A stretch of DNA of 5,969 nt from an uncultured Burkholderiales bacterium. GTDB taxonomy: Bacteria > Pseudomonadota > Gammaproteobacteria > Burkholderiales > Burkholderiaceae_E. Numbering within the stretch: position 1 is the first letter of the stretch; the number at the start of each line of letters is the position of its first letter. The notes under the pieces are model-generated. The model was not told where the DNA came from. It searched no databases and worked only from the letters and a program-made list of their open reading frames with translations. Position numbers and translations under genes: made by a program. Shown here piece after piece: positions 1 to 5,775 of the stretch. Where the stretch lies: the NCBI GenBank assembly GCA_903831925.1, contig CAIKZV010000102.1:1-5969 (forward strand), read 5' to 3'.

Positions 1-344
1 GCACGCCCTTCATGGGCTACTCCGGCGCGACCTATGTCATGCAGGAGGTGTGCAACGCGCTCTTCGATGCGCTCTTCCACATCCTGCCGCTGGGCACCGA
101 GATGGACCGCATCGATGCCACCCCGAGCCGTGCCTCGGGTGTCGGTTCGATGCCGTGGGAGCCGGAAGCGCACCGGATGTTCGAGGAAATGATCGAGGCC
201 GAGCCGGTGCTTGTCCGGATCTCGGCCGCCAAGCGGATACGAGACCGCGCCGAACAGGACGCGCGGGCTGCAGGACAGGAAACAGTCGAAGCCGAAGGCT
301 TCGCGAAGTTGTTCGGTCGATCGAGACTGGAGCAGGCCGCGTAA
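1..344 (+). CDS. bchZ: Chlorophyllide a reductase subunit Z, C-terminal part
   Basis: This is the last 113 codons of a gene whose 5' part lies outside the window; the first complete codon is at 3 and the stop TAA is at 342-344. BchZ pairs with BchY as the catalytic component of chlorophyllide a oxidoreductase, which takes electrons from BchX and reduces ring B of chlorophyllide a on the way to bacteriochlorophyll a. The stretch beginning TPFMGYSGATYVMQEVCNAL, then ALFHILPLGTE, EAEPVLVRISAAKR and RDRAEQDAR, matches the C-terminal region of BchZ as I know the family. The last 20 or so residues are variable, as expected. The gene sits directly upstream of puf, as in the bchCXYZ-puf superoperons of many purple bacteria, so read-through into puf is likely. 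Family identity is secure; the N-terminal Fe-S ligands cannot be checked here. Confidence 0.95.
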   Translation, partial: TPFMGYSGATYVMQEVCNALFDALFHILPLGTEMDRIDATPSRASGVGSMPWEPEAHRMFEEMIEAEPVLVRISAAKRIRDRAEQDARAAGQETVEAEGFAKLFGRSRLEQAA

Positions 345-489
345 TGCGCGCCGGTTCCACTTCGATCGACCTGACAAGGCGCTGGGTTCGCCCGGCATTT
401 GGGAGTCGCACCGGAAACGGGGCGGCAGTGTTGAGTAGGCCGAACGGCGATGTCATCGCCAGAAGGCACATTCTTTGGAGGTCTTAACA
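345..489 (+). other. bchZ-pufB leader, no convincing gene
   Basis: This 145-bp gap is where Rhodobacter carries pufQ and where puf promoters often lie. An ATG at 344-346 overlaps the bchZ stop (TAATG) and opens a 47-codon frame ending at 487. That product is rich in Arg, has no membrane segment and does not resemble PufQ, which is about 74 residues with one, so I do not call it a gene. I found no clear sigma-70 promoter and no TGT-N12-ACA palindrome of the PpsR/CrtJ type. A strong Shine-Dalgarno, GGAGG at 477-481, sits 8 nt before the pufB ATG. A promoter may still be here, but the sequence does not show one clearly. Confidence 0.5.
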
Positions 490-633
490 ATGGCAGAGAA
501 AGTGAATCCGTCCGGTCTGACGGACGCAGAGTGCCAGGAATTCCACCAGTACTACGTCCAGGGTTACATCCTCTGGGCCGTAGGCGCATTCGTTGCGCAC
601 AGCCTGGTGTGGATCTGGCGTCCCTGGTTCTGA
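490..633 (+). CDS. pufB: LH1 antenna β polypeptide
   Basis: This 47-residue protein is a standard light-harvesting 1 β subunit; with PufA it binds bacteriochlorophyll a and carotenoid in the ring around the reaction centre. It has one membrane helix, about residues 21-41, with the N-terminus cytoplasmic and the C-terminus periplasmic. The diagnostic residues are all present: EFH with His19 at the N-side membrane border, AFVAH with His37 as the BChl Mg ligand (exactly 18 residues after His19), and the C-terminal WIWRPWF, giving Trp at +6 and +9 from the ligand. The start ATG follows GGAGG with 8-nt spacing. The stop TGA is at 631-633, and the next antenna gene starts 24 nt later, so these are clearly cotranscribed. 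Length and motifs are ordinary for the family. Confidence 0.96.
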   Translation: MAEKVNPSGLTDAECQEFHQYYVQGYILWAVGAFVAHSLVWIWRPWF

Positions 634-657
634 CAGCGAAACCCGAAGGTGGCAAAT

Positions 658-882
658 ATGGCTATGGAAACCGTTGAACACTCATCGCAAGGGATGGTCA
701 GACCCCTCGATGGTTTACACCTGACCTTTCTGGTGATGTTCGTCATTTTCATGACGCTTGCTGTCTTGGGGCAGATGTTGTTCTGGAACTGGCGTACCTG
801 GCTGCCTGGGGCAGAAGGCGCGCAATCGATGTGGGACGGCTCGAAGTCTGCTGTCTACACAGTCATTTCCCATCTGAGTTGA
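658..882 (+). CDS. Divergent LH1 β-like protein, ligand His replaced by Gln
   Basis: This 74-residue protein lies between pufB and pufA, where I know of no standard puf gene. It has one strong membrane helix (about residues 22-42) followed by LFWNWRTWLPG. Aligned to the neighbouring PufB with a constant shift of two and no gap, His21 matches His19, Trp43, Trp45, Arg46 and Trp48 match Trp41, Trp43, Arg44 and Trp46, and the BChl ligand position His37 is Gln39. The LPG after the last Trp also resembles LH1 β ends of the WRPWVPG kind. The N-terminus is longer than in PufB and a 23-residue periplasmic tail follows. I chose the ATG at 658 because AAGGTGG at 646-652 gives a good ribosome site; a GTG at 649 is in frame but lies inside that site. 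It may be an accessory antenna or ring-modifying subunit, comparable in role to PufX or the extra RC-LH1 polypeptides; that role is inference. Confidence 0.82.
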   Translation: MAMETVEHSSQGMVRPLDGLHLTFLVMFVIFMTLAVLGQMLFWNWRTWLPGAEGAQSMWDGSKSAVYTVISHLS

Positions 883-897
883 AGAAAGGACACAAAC

Positions 898-1101
898 ATG
901 TGGCGTTATTGGCGAATCGTCGACCCGCGCAAAGCGATCATCCTCACCGGACTCCTGATTGCTTTCGTGTCGACCAGCATCCATCTGATCCAGATCAGTG
1001 GCGACCGTTACAACATCAACACCTGGCACCCGGACACCGTCAAAGCAGCGGCGGCAAGGGCTGGGGCAGCAATGCAGAACACGCCGAATCCTTCGAAGTA
1101 A
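898..1101 (+). CDS. pufA: LH1 antenna α polypeptide
   Basis: This 67-residue protein is the LH1 α subunit, partner of PufB in the antenna ring. The N-terminal MWRYWRIVDPRK is the classic α start (MWRIW.(L/V)FDPR in relatives). A single helix spans about residues 12-34, with His29 as BChl ligand in the S-x-x-x-H context (S25, H29), the same position as in Rhodospirillum rubrum. DRYN (36-39) follows, as in other α chains, but the Trp normally 11 residues after the ligand is Ile40, and the nearest Trp is Trp43. The C-terminal tail (44-67) is Ala-rich and polar. The ribosome site AAAGGA at 885-890 precedes the ATG by 7 nt. The gap to the β-like gene is only 15 nt. The stop TAA at 1099-1101 runs directly into the hairpin region before pufL. 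Confidence 0.95.
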   Translation: MWRYWRIVDPRKAIILTGLLIAFVSTSIHLIQISGDRYNINTWHPDTVKAAAARAGAAMQNTPNPSK

Positions 1102-1154
1102 GAAGGACCGGTTTTCTGCTTGACCGACGGCGCGCCGGTCTTTTTGACCGGTGT
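1101..1154 (+). terminator. pufA-pufL intercistronic hairpins (attenuator or mRNA stabiliser)
   Basis: GACCGG at 1106-1111 can pair with CCGGTC at 1135-1140, directly followed by T5 at 1141-1145, which resembles a rho-independent terminator; the purines at 1101-1105 can also pair with the T run. The same CCGGTC can instead pair with GACCGG at 1146-1151, a 6-bp stem (9 bp with G-T pairs, 1132-1140/1146-1154) with the T5 as its loop. The two folds exclude each other. A third partial copy, GACCG at 1122-1126, could also pair. In Rhodobacter, intercistronic hairpins after pufA stabilise the antenna message and make it more abundant than pufLM; this position fits that role. The rest of the gap to pufL shows nothing else apart from the pufL ribosome site AGGGG at 1214-1218. 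Confidence 0.7.
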
Positions 1155-1226
1155 CGCCCGTCTACAAATAACGACCGAGTGCGGCCGCGCAAGGGCTGAG
1201 CCGCGTCAGAGTCAGGGGATCCAATC

Positions 1227-2054
1227 ATGGCAATGCTGAGCTTCGAAAGAAAATACCGGGTTCGCGGAGGCACCCTAGTCGGGGGCGATCTCTTCGATTT
1301 CTGGGTTGGCCCGTTCTATGTGGGCTTTTTTGGCGTCACGACAGCGTTCTTCGCGCTGCTTGGCACCACGATGATCCTCTGGGCTGCCGCCATGGGTCCG
1401 ACCTGGAACCTCTGGCAGATCAGCATTGCTCCGCCCGATCTGTCGTATGGGCTTCGATTCGCGCCGCTGATGGAGGGCGGGCTATGGCAGATCATCACGG
1501 TCTGCGCGCTCGGTGCCTTCTGTTCATGGGCGCTTCGTCAGGTCGAGATCTGCCGCAAGCTCGGCATGGGCTATCACGTGCCCTTCGCCTTCAGCTTCGC
1601 GATCTTTGCCTACTTCACCCTGCAGGTGATTCGCCCGGTCCTGATGGGCGCATGGGGCAATGCCTTCCCGTACGGCATTTACTCGCACCTCGACTGGGTG
1701 AGCAACGTTGCTTACCAGTACCTGCATTTTCACTACAACCCGGCGCACATGATCGCGGCGAGCCTGTTCTTCGCGACCACGCTGGCACTGTCGATGCACG
1801 GCGGACTGGTGCTGTCGGCGGTCAACCCAAAGGCCGGCGAGACGGTCAAGACGCCCGAGCATGAAGACACCTTCTTTCGCGATCTGATCGGCTACTCGGT
1901 GGGCACGCTGGGCATCCATCGTCTGGGCCTGTTCCTCGCGCTGTCGGCAGTCTGGTTTGCAGCGCTTTGCATCGTGATCAGCGGTCCGTTCTGGACCCGC
2001 GGCTGGCCCGAGTGGTGGGGCTGGTGGTTGAACCTGCCGATCTGGCAGCACTAG
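1227..2054 (+). CDS. pufL: Photosynthetic reaction centre L subunit
   Basis: This 275-residue protein is a full-length L subunit with five membrane helices; with PufM it holds the special pair, accessory BChl, bacteriopheophytin, quinones and iron. Numbered without the initiator Met, the ligands fall at the same positions as in Rhodobacter: His153 in SHLDW (accessory BChl), His173 in YNPAH (special pair), and His190 and His230 (iron), plus His168, which hydrogen-bonds the special pair. A His also occupies L166. At L104 the sequence reads RQVE rather than REVE, so the Glu that hydrogen-bonds the active-branch bacteriopheophytin is Gln. The C-terminus WGWWLNLPIWQH resembles Rubrivivax-type L chains from memory. 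AGGGG at 1214-1218 serves as ribosome site. pufM follows after 26 nt. Confidence 0.98.
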   Translation: MAMLSFERKYRVRGGTLVGGDLFDFWVGPFYVGFFGVTTAFFALLGTTMILWAAAMGPTWNLWQISIAPPDLSYGLRFAPLMEGGLWQIITVCALGAFCSWALRQVEICRKLGMGYHVPFAFSFAIFAYFTLQVIRPVLMGAWGNAFPYGIYSHLDWVSNVAYQYLHFHYNPAHMIAASLFFATTLALSMHGGLVLSAVNPKAGETVKTPEHEDTFFRDLIGYSVGTLGIHRLGLFLALSAVWFAALCIVISGPFWTRGWPEWWGWWLNLPIWQH

Positions 2055-2080
2055 TCCGGACCGAGTTGAGGAGATCCAAC

Positions 2081-3418
2081 ATGGCTGACTATCAAAATCT
2101 GTTTACAACGGTCCAGCCGACTGGCCCGACCCAAGCGGGCGTTGCGCTGCCGCGTGAAGACTGGCAGCGCGAAGGCCAGCCCTTTTTTGTCCACCTTCTC
2201 GGTCGACTGGGCAATGCCCAGATCGGTCCGGTCTATCTCGGTGGATTGGGCGTGGCCTCGCTGGTCTTCGGAACCCTGGCGTTCAACATCATCGGCTTCA
2301 ATATGCTGGCCTCGGTCGACTGGAATCCCATCCAGCTCGTGCGCCAGCTGTTCTGGCTCGCGCTTGAGCCGCCGCCGCCGAGTTATGGCCTGAGCATTCC
2401 GCCGCTGGCCCATGGCGGCTGGTGGTTGATCGTCGGTTTCATGCTGACCACGTCGATGTTCCTCTGGTGGGCTCGAACCTATCGGCGGGCTCGACAGCTG
2501 GGGCTGGGCACGCATGTCGCCTGGGCTTTCGCAGCGGCGATCTGGCTCTATCTGGTCTGCGGCTTTTTCCGTCCGATCATGATGGGCAGCTGGTCGGAGG
2601 CGGTGCCCTTTGGCATCTTCCCTCACCTCGACTGGGTTTCCGCCCTGTCGCTGCGCCACGGCAACCTGTTCTACAACCCCTTCCACGCCCTGTCGATCGT
2701 CTTCCTGTACGGCTCGGTGCTGCTCTTCGCGATGCACGGCGCGACCATCCTGGCGGTCAGCCGCTTCGGCGGCGAGCGCGAGATCGAGCAGATCGTCGAT
2801 CGTGGCACCGCATCCGAGCGCGCCGGTCTGTTCTGGCGCTGGACGATGGGCTTTAACGCGACGATGGAGTCGATTCACCGCTGGGCCTGGTGGTTTGCCG
2901 TGCTGTGCCCGCTTGTGGGCGGCATCGGTATCCTGCTGACCGGCCCGGTCGTCGACAACTGGTATCTCTGGTCGGCCAAGCATGGTGTCGTACCTCACTA
3001 TCCCACCAGCTACAAGGTGGTGGTCGACCCGGCACTGCAGCGTCCGGCAGCACCGGTTGCCAAGTCGCTCGACGGTACCGCCGCTCGCACGGCAACTGGC
3101 GCAGTGGTCTATTTCCCGGTCGCCTCGACGGCGATCGTCGATGCGCAGACCGCCGTCATCAAAGAGCTGGCCGCAGAACTGGCCGCCAAGCCGGACCTCA
3201 AGGTCAGCATCTCGGGCTACCACTCGGCAACAGGCGATCGGGCCATGAACGAGGAACTGTCCAAGAACCGGGCATTCGCGGTACGGGACGCGCTGGTCGG
3301 AGCAGGCATCGCCGAAGACCGTCTGGTCCTCGAAAAGCCGATTCAGACAGAAGCAAATGTCTCGGGTGAAGACGCCTCTGCGCGTCGCGTCGAAATCAAC
3401 ATGTTGGGAGCAAAATAA
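2081..3418 (+). CDS. pufM: Reaction centre M subunit with C-terminal OmpA-like domain
   Basis: This protein has 445 residues, whereas M subunits usually have about 305-325. Residues 1-320 are a complete M subunit with five helices: His182 (PHLDW) and His202 (YNPFH) for BChl, His219, Glu234 and His266 for iron, Tyr210 near the primary donor, and Trp252 at the QA site, all at standard numbers. After a Pro/Ala linker (about 306-339), residues 340-443 form an OmpA-like domain: VVYFPVAS, a long helix, KVSISGYHSATG, N390 and LSKNRA (390-398), and RRVEI (435-439). The M C-terminus is periplasmic, so the domain faces the cell wall. Arg397 of the peptidoglycan-binding pair is kept, but the paired Asp, 15 residues earlier, is Ser382. 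I chose the ATG at 2081 because GAGGAG at 2068-2073 precedes it; an upstream in-frame ATG at 1967 lies inside pufL. The frame is continuous, with no sign of a frameshift. Confidence 0.96.
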   Translation: MADYQNLFTTVQPTGPTQAGVALPREDWQREGQPFFVHLLGRLGNAQIGPVYLGGLGVASLVFGTLAFNIIGFNMLASVDWNPIQLVRQLFWLALEPPPPSYGLSIPPLAHGGWWLIVGFMLTTSMFLWWARTYRRARQLGLGTHVAWAFAAAIWLYLVCGFFRPIMMGSWSEAVPFGIFPHLDWVSALSLRHGNLFYNPFHALSIVFLYGSVLLFAMHGATILAVSRFGGEREIEQIVDRGTASERAGLFWRWTMGFNATMESIHRWAWWFAVLCPLVGGIGILLTGPVVDNWYLWSAKHGVVPHYPTSYKVVVDPALQRPAAPVAKSLDGTAARTATGAVVYFPVASTAIVDAQTAVIKELAAELAAKPDLKVSISGYHSATGDRAMNEELSKNRAFAVRDALVGAGIAEDRLVLEKPIQTEANVSGEDASARRVEINMLGAK

Positions 3419-4644
3419 TGATTCGAGCATTTCGCTTCCGATCGCTCATCCTGCCGGTTGCAGCGCTCGCTGTGCTGGCAGGCTGCGAGCGACCGCCAAT
3501 CGAAAGTGTCCAGACAGGCTATCGCGGCACCGGCATGCAGCAGCTCTACAACCAGCGGCTGCTCGCCACCCAGGCCTCGCTGAATGCTGCGCCCGCACCG
3601 GCCGCAGCGGCCAGCGCAGACGGGCCGAAGGCCAAGGACGTCTATCAGAATGTCAAGGTCCTTGGCGAGCTGAGCGTCGGTGAGTTCGCCCGCAATATGG
3701 TGTCGATCACCCAATGGGTCGCTCCCAAAGAAGGCTGCACCTACTGCCACAACGCGGCGAACTTTGCCGATGACTCGAAATACACCAAGGTCGTGGCTCG
3801 TCGGATGATGCAGATGACGCAACACGTCAACGCCGACTGGAAGTCCCATGTGGGTGCAACTGGCGTGACCTGCTACACCTGCCACCGCGGCAATCCAGTA
3901 CCCAACCAGGTCTGGTTTGCCCCGGCCGACAAGCGCTCGACCGGTGCACTGCTGGGCGATCTGGAAGGCCAGAACCAGCCGTCTCCCACCGTGGCCTATT
4001 CGTCGCTGCCCTACGATCCGCTTAGCCAGTATCTGCAGGATGCCAAGCCGATCCGGGTCAACGGCAAGGAGGCGCTGGCAATGACCGGCGATGCCGCCAA
4101 CCGGAACTCGACCAAGCAGGCCGAGTTCACCTACGGCCTGATGATGCATATGTCGCAGTCGCTGGGCGTCAATTGCACCTATTGCCACAACACCCAGTCG
4201 TTTCAGTCGTGGGACGTGTCCCCGCCCACCCGGGCAACTGCCTGGTACGGCATCCGGATGGCACGCGATCTCAATAACGACTACCTGACGCCACTGACCG
4301 GTACGTTCCCGGCCAATCGTCTCGGACCGAAGGGTGATGTCGCGAAAGTGGGCTGTGGCACCTGCCATCAAGGCGCTTTCAAGCCGCTCTACGGTGCGGA
4401 GATGGCCAAGCACCATCGTGAGCTGCTCGGCCCGCTGCCGGTGACGGTCGCTGCCGCTGGCGCAGCAGGCGGTGCATCGACCGCCTCCGCGGCATCGGCG
4501 TCAGACGCTGGTGCGAGCGGTGCGGCCGGCTCAGCGGGTGCCGCAGGTGCCCCGGCGGCGGCGTCGACAAGTGCTGCTCCCGCAGCGGCAGCGCCGGCTG
4601 CCGGCGCAACAGACGACAACAAGGTCGTCGGCGCAACCAACTGA
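3418..4644 (+). CDS. pufC: Tetraheme cytochrome subunit of the reaction centre
   Basis: This 408-residue protein is the c-type cytochrome that sits on the periplasmic face of the reaction centre and re-reduces the photo-oxidised special pair. The signal peptide ends in a lipobox, LAGC, with lipidated Cys23. There are four heme sites: C107-TY-CH111, C152-YT-CH156, C253-TY-CH257 and C313-GT-CH317. The sixth ligands fall at the same offsets as in Blastochloris viridis: Met94, Met130 and Met242 for hemes 1-3, and His144 for heme 4, so heme 4 is predicted bis-His. Residues 343-398 form an Ala/Ser/Gly-rich tail not needed for the fold, which makes the protein longer than the family's usual 330-360 residues. 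The ATG overlaps the pufM stop (TAATG), with GGGAG at 3406-3410 as ribosome site, so translation is probably coupled. Confidence 0.97.
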   Translation: MIRAFRFRSLILPVAALAVLAGCERPPIESVQTGYRGTGMQQLYNQRLLATQASLNAAPAPAAAASADGPKAKDVYQNVKVLGELSVGEFARNMVSITQWVAPKEGCTYCHNAANFADDSKYTKVVARRMMQMTQHVNADWKSHVGATGVTCYTCHRGNPVPNQVWFAPADKRSTGALLGDLEGQNQPSPTVAYSSLPYDPLSQYLQDAKPIRVNGKEALAMTGDAANRNSTKQAEFTYGLMMHMSQSLGVNCTYCHNTQSFQSWDVSPPTRATAWYGIRMARDLNNDYLTPLTGTFPANRLGPKGDVAKVGCGTCHQGAFKPLYGAEMAKHHRELLGPLPVTVAAAGAAGGASTASAASASDAGASGAAGSAGAAGAPAAASTSAAPAAAAPAAGATDDNKVVGATN

Positions 4645-4659
4645 CGCGGGCATCGCTAG

Positions 4660-4685
4660 GTCGGCCAGGATCCCTCCTGGCCGAC
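4660..4685 (+). terminator. pufC-crtC intergenic hairpin
   Basis: GTCGGCCAGGA at 4660-4670 is perfectly complementary to TCCTGGCCGAC at 4675-4685, giving an 11-bp GC-rich stem with a 4-nt TCCC loop, 15 nt after the pufC stop. No T run follows, so it is not a classic rho-independent terminator. It may act as a 3' stabilising hairpin for puf mRNA, or terminate partly and so lower crtC relative to puf. The strong perfect stem is directly visible; the function is inferred from its place. Confidence 0.72.
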
Positions 4686-4701
4686 TGGCCCTGACATCGA
4701 C

Positions 4702-5682
4702 ATGACTCAGGGTGCATTCTCGAATGGCCGCGGTGGGCGCGACTCCCAAGGAGTGCCCCGCTTCGATCAGACGGTCCCCAATGGCGGTTATCTGTGGTGG
4801 TACCTCGACGCACTCAGCGACGACGGCCGCCATGGCCTCAGCATCATCGCCTTTGTAGGCAGCGTCTTTTCGCCTTATTACGCTTTTTCCCGCGCTTACG
4901 GCAAAGGCGACCCGGAAGACTTCTGCGCAATCAATGTTGCGCTCTATGGCGACGGCGGCAAACGCTGGGCGATGACCGAACGCGGTCGACGCCGCACCCG
5001 ACGCAGCGCCCGCGAATTCGTCGTTGGCCCCAGCCGCATGGCCTGGGATGGCGAGGCGCTGGTGGTCGATTTCGACGAGTGTTCAGTGCCGTTGCCGCGG
5101 GCCGTCAAGGGCCGCATCAGGCTGGTGCCGAGTGCGCTTTGCCGCTTCGTCACTCCTCTCGATGCCAATGATCGCCACCGATGGGGCCCGATCGCCCCCT
5201 GCGCACGGATCGAGGTCACACTCGATCAGCCAGGCGTCAGCTGGAGCGGTGCGGCCTACATGGATTCGAATGAAGGTGACGAGCCGATTGAAAAGGGCTT
5301 TGTCGACTGGGACTGGTCGCGCGCCCGCATGCATGACGGCAGCACCGCGGTCATTTACGACGTCAGACCGTCGAGTGGCCCCGGACGCGTGATTGCCCAG
5401 CGATTTGCGCCCGATGGCACGACGAGTGCATTTGAGCCGCCCGCTCGCCAGCAGCTGCCGGCATCGCTGTGGCGAGTCGCGCGGGCGATCCATACCGACG
5501 ACAACTCACCGGCGCGCGTGCTCGAAACCCTCGAGGACACACCGTTTTATGTTCGCTCGACGCTCGCCTCAGGCCTGTTCGGCGAGCAGGTGACCTCGAT
5601 TCACGAGTCCCTGAGCATCCCGCGTCTGGTATCGCTGCCAGTCCGGCTGATGCTGCCGTGGCGGATGCCCAGACTGGCCTGA
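4702..5682 (+). CDS. crtC: Carotenoid 1,2-hydratase (hydroxyneurosporene synthase)
   Basis: This 326-residue protein adds water to the C-1,2 double bond of acyclic carotenoids (neurosporene, lycopene and derivatives), the first step of the spheroidene and spirilloxanthin branches that supply RC-LH1 carotenoids. Family signatures run in order: GGYLWWYLDALSDDG (28-42), IAFVGSVFSPYY (49-60), INVALYGDG, RWAMTER (88-94), RHRWGPIAP (158-166), AAYMDSN (184-190) and FVDWDWSRAR (200-209). His159, Trp161, Tyr186 and Asp188 have the same mutual spacing as the residues shown by mutagenesis to be essential in Rubrivivax gelatinosus CrtC (His239, Trp241, Tyr266, Asp268, from memory). The protein is shorter at the N-terminus than that enzyme but longer than Rhodobacter CrtC. 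No good ribosome site precedes the ATG. The next in-frame start is GTG at 4753, and an in-frame stop at 4657 limits any upstream extension. Confidence 0.93.
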   Translation: MTQGAFSNGRGGRDSQGVPRFDQTVPNGGYLWWYLDALSDDGRHGLSIIAFVGSVFSPYYAFSRAYGKGDPEDFCAINVALYGDGGKRWAMTERGRRRTRRSAREFVVGPSRMAWDGEALVVDFDECSVPLPRAVKGRIRLVPSALCRFVTPLDANDRHRWGPIAPCARIEVTLDQPGVSWSGAAYMDSNEGDEPIEKGFVDWDWSRARMHDGSTAVIYDVRPSSGPGRVIAQRFAPDGTTSAFEPPARQQLPASLWRVARAIHTDDNSPARVLETLEDTPFYVRSTLASGLFGEQVTSIHESLSIPRLVSLPVRLMLPWRMPRLA

Positions 5683-5721
5683 TCAACCGACTGATCGGCA
5701 CGGCAATCAAGTCGCCCGATT

Positions 5722-5758
5722 CGGCGGCCCGCGCGCACTGTGTCGCACAAGGCCGCCG
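5722..5758. terminator. Possible bidirectional hairpin between convergent genes
   Basis: CGGCGGCC at 5722-5729 pairs with GGCCGCCG at 5751-5758, an 8-bp stem around a 21-nt loop, midway in the 93-bp gap between the converging crtC and the minus-strand gene. There is no T run on either side. The gap also has a 9-bp inverted repeat, CGACTGATC at 5688-5696 and GATCAGTCG at 5774-5782, which encloses this hairpin. The position is right for a shared terminator, but the high GC makes chance pairing likely. Confidence 0.4.
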
Positions 5759-5775
5759 CCGCAAGCCTGCTCGGA

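Noticed and set aside
371..399. CTGACA followed by a possible -10 as a puf promoter
   Set aside because: At 17-nt spacing the -10 would read GGCATT, too far from consensus to support a promoter call.
451..470. A TGT...ACA pair upstream of pufB as a PpsR/CrtJ operator
   Set aside because: The spacing is 14 nt rather than the 12 (or 7-8) of known sites, and the flanking bases do not form the usual palindrome.
649..657. GTG start at 649 for the β-like protein
   Set aside because: The GTG lies inside the AAGGTGG ribosome site that serves the ATG at 658.
1967..2080. A 38-codon N-terminal extension of PufM from an ATG at 1967
   Set aside because: It overlaps the conserved end of pufL in another frame. 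The ATG at 2081 has a good Shine-Dalgarno and gives the normal M subunit N-terminus with all ligand numbers in register.
2051..3430. Long minus-strand open frame of 459 codons opposite pufM
   Set aside because: It mirrors the codon bias of pufM in a GC-rich genome, encodes Arg/His/Gln-rich sequence with no family features, and lies wholly opposite a certain gene.
3343..4416. Minus-strand open frame of 357 codons opposite pufC
   Set aside because: It is antisense to a tetraheme cytochrome with all motifs present, has no recognisable domain, and no ribosome site that I could see.
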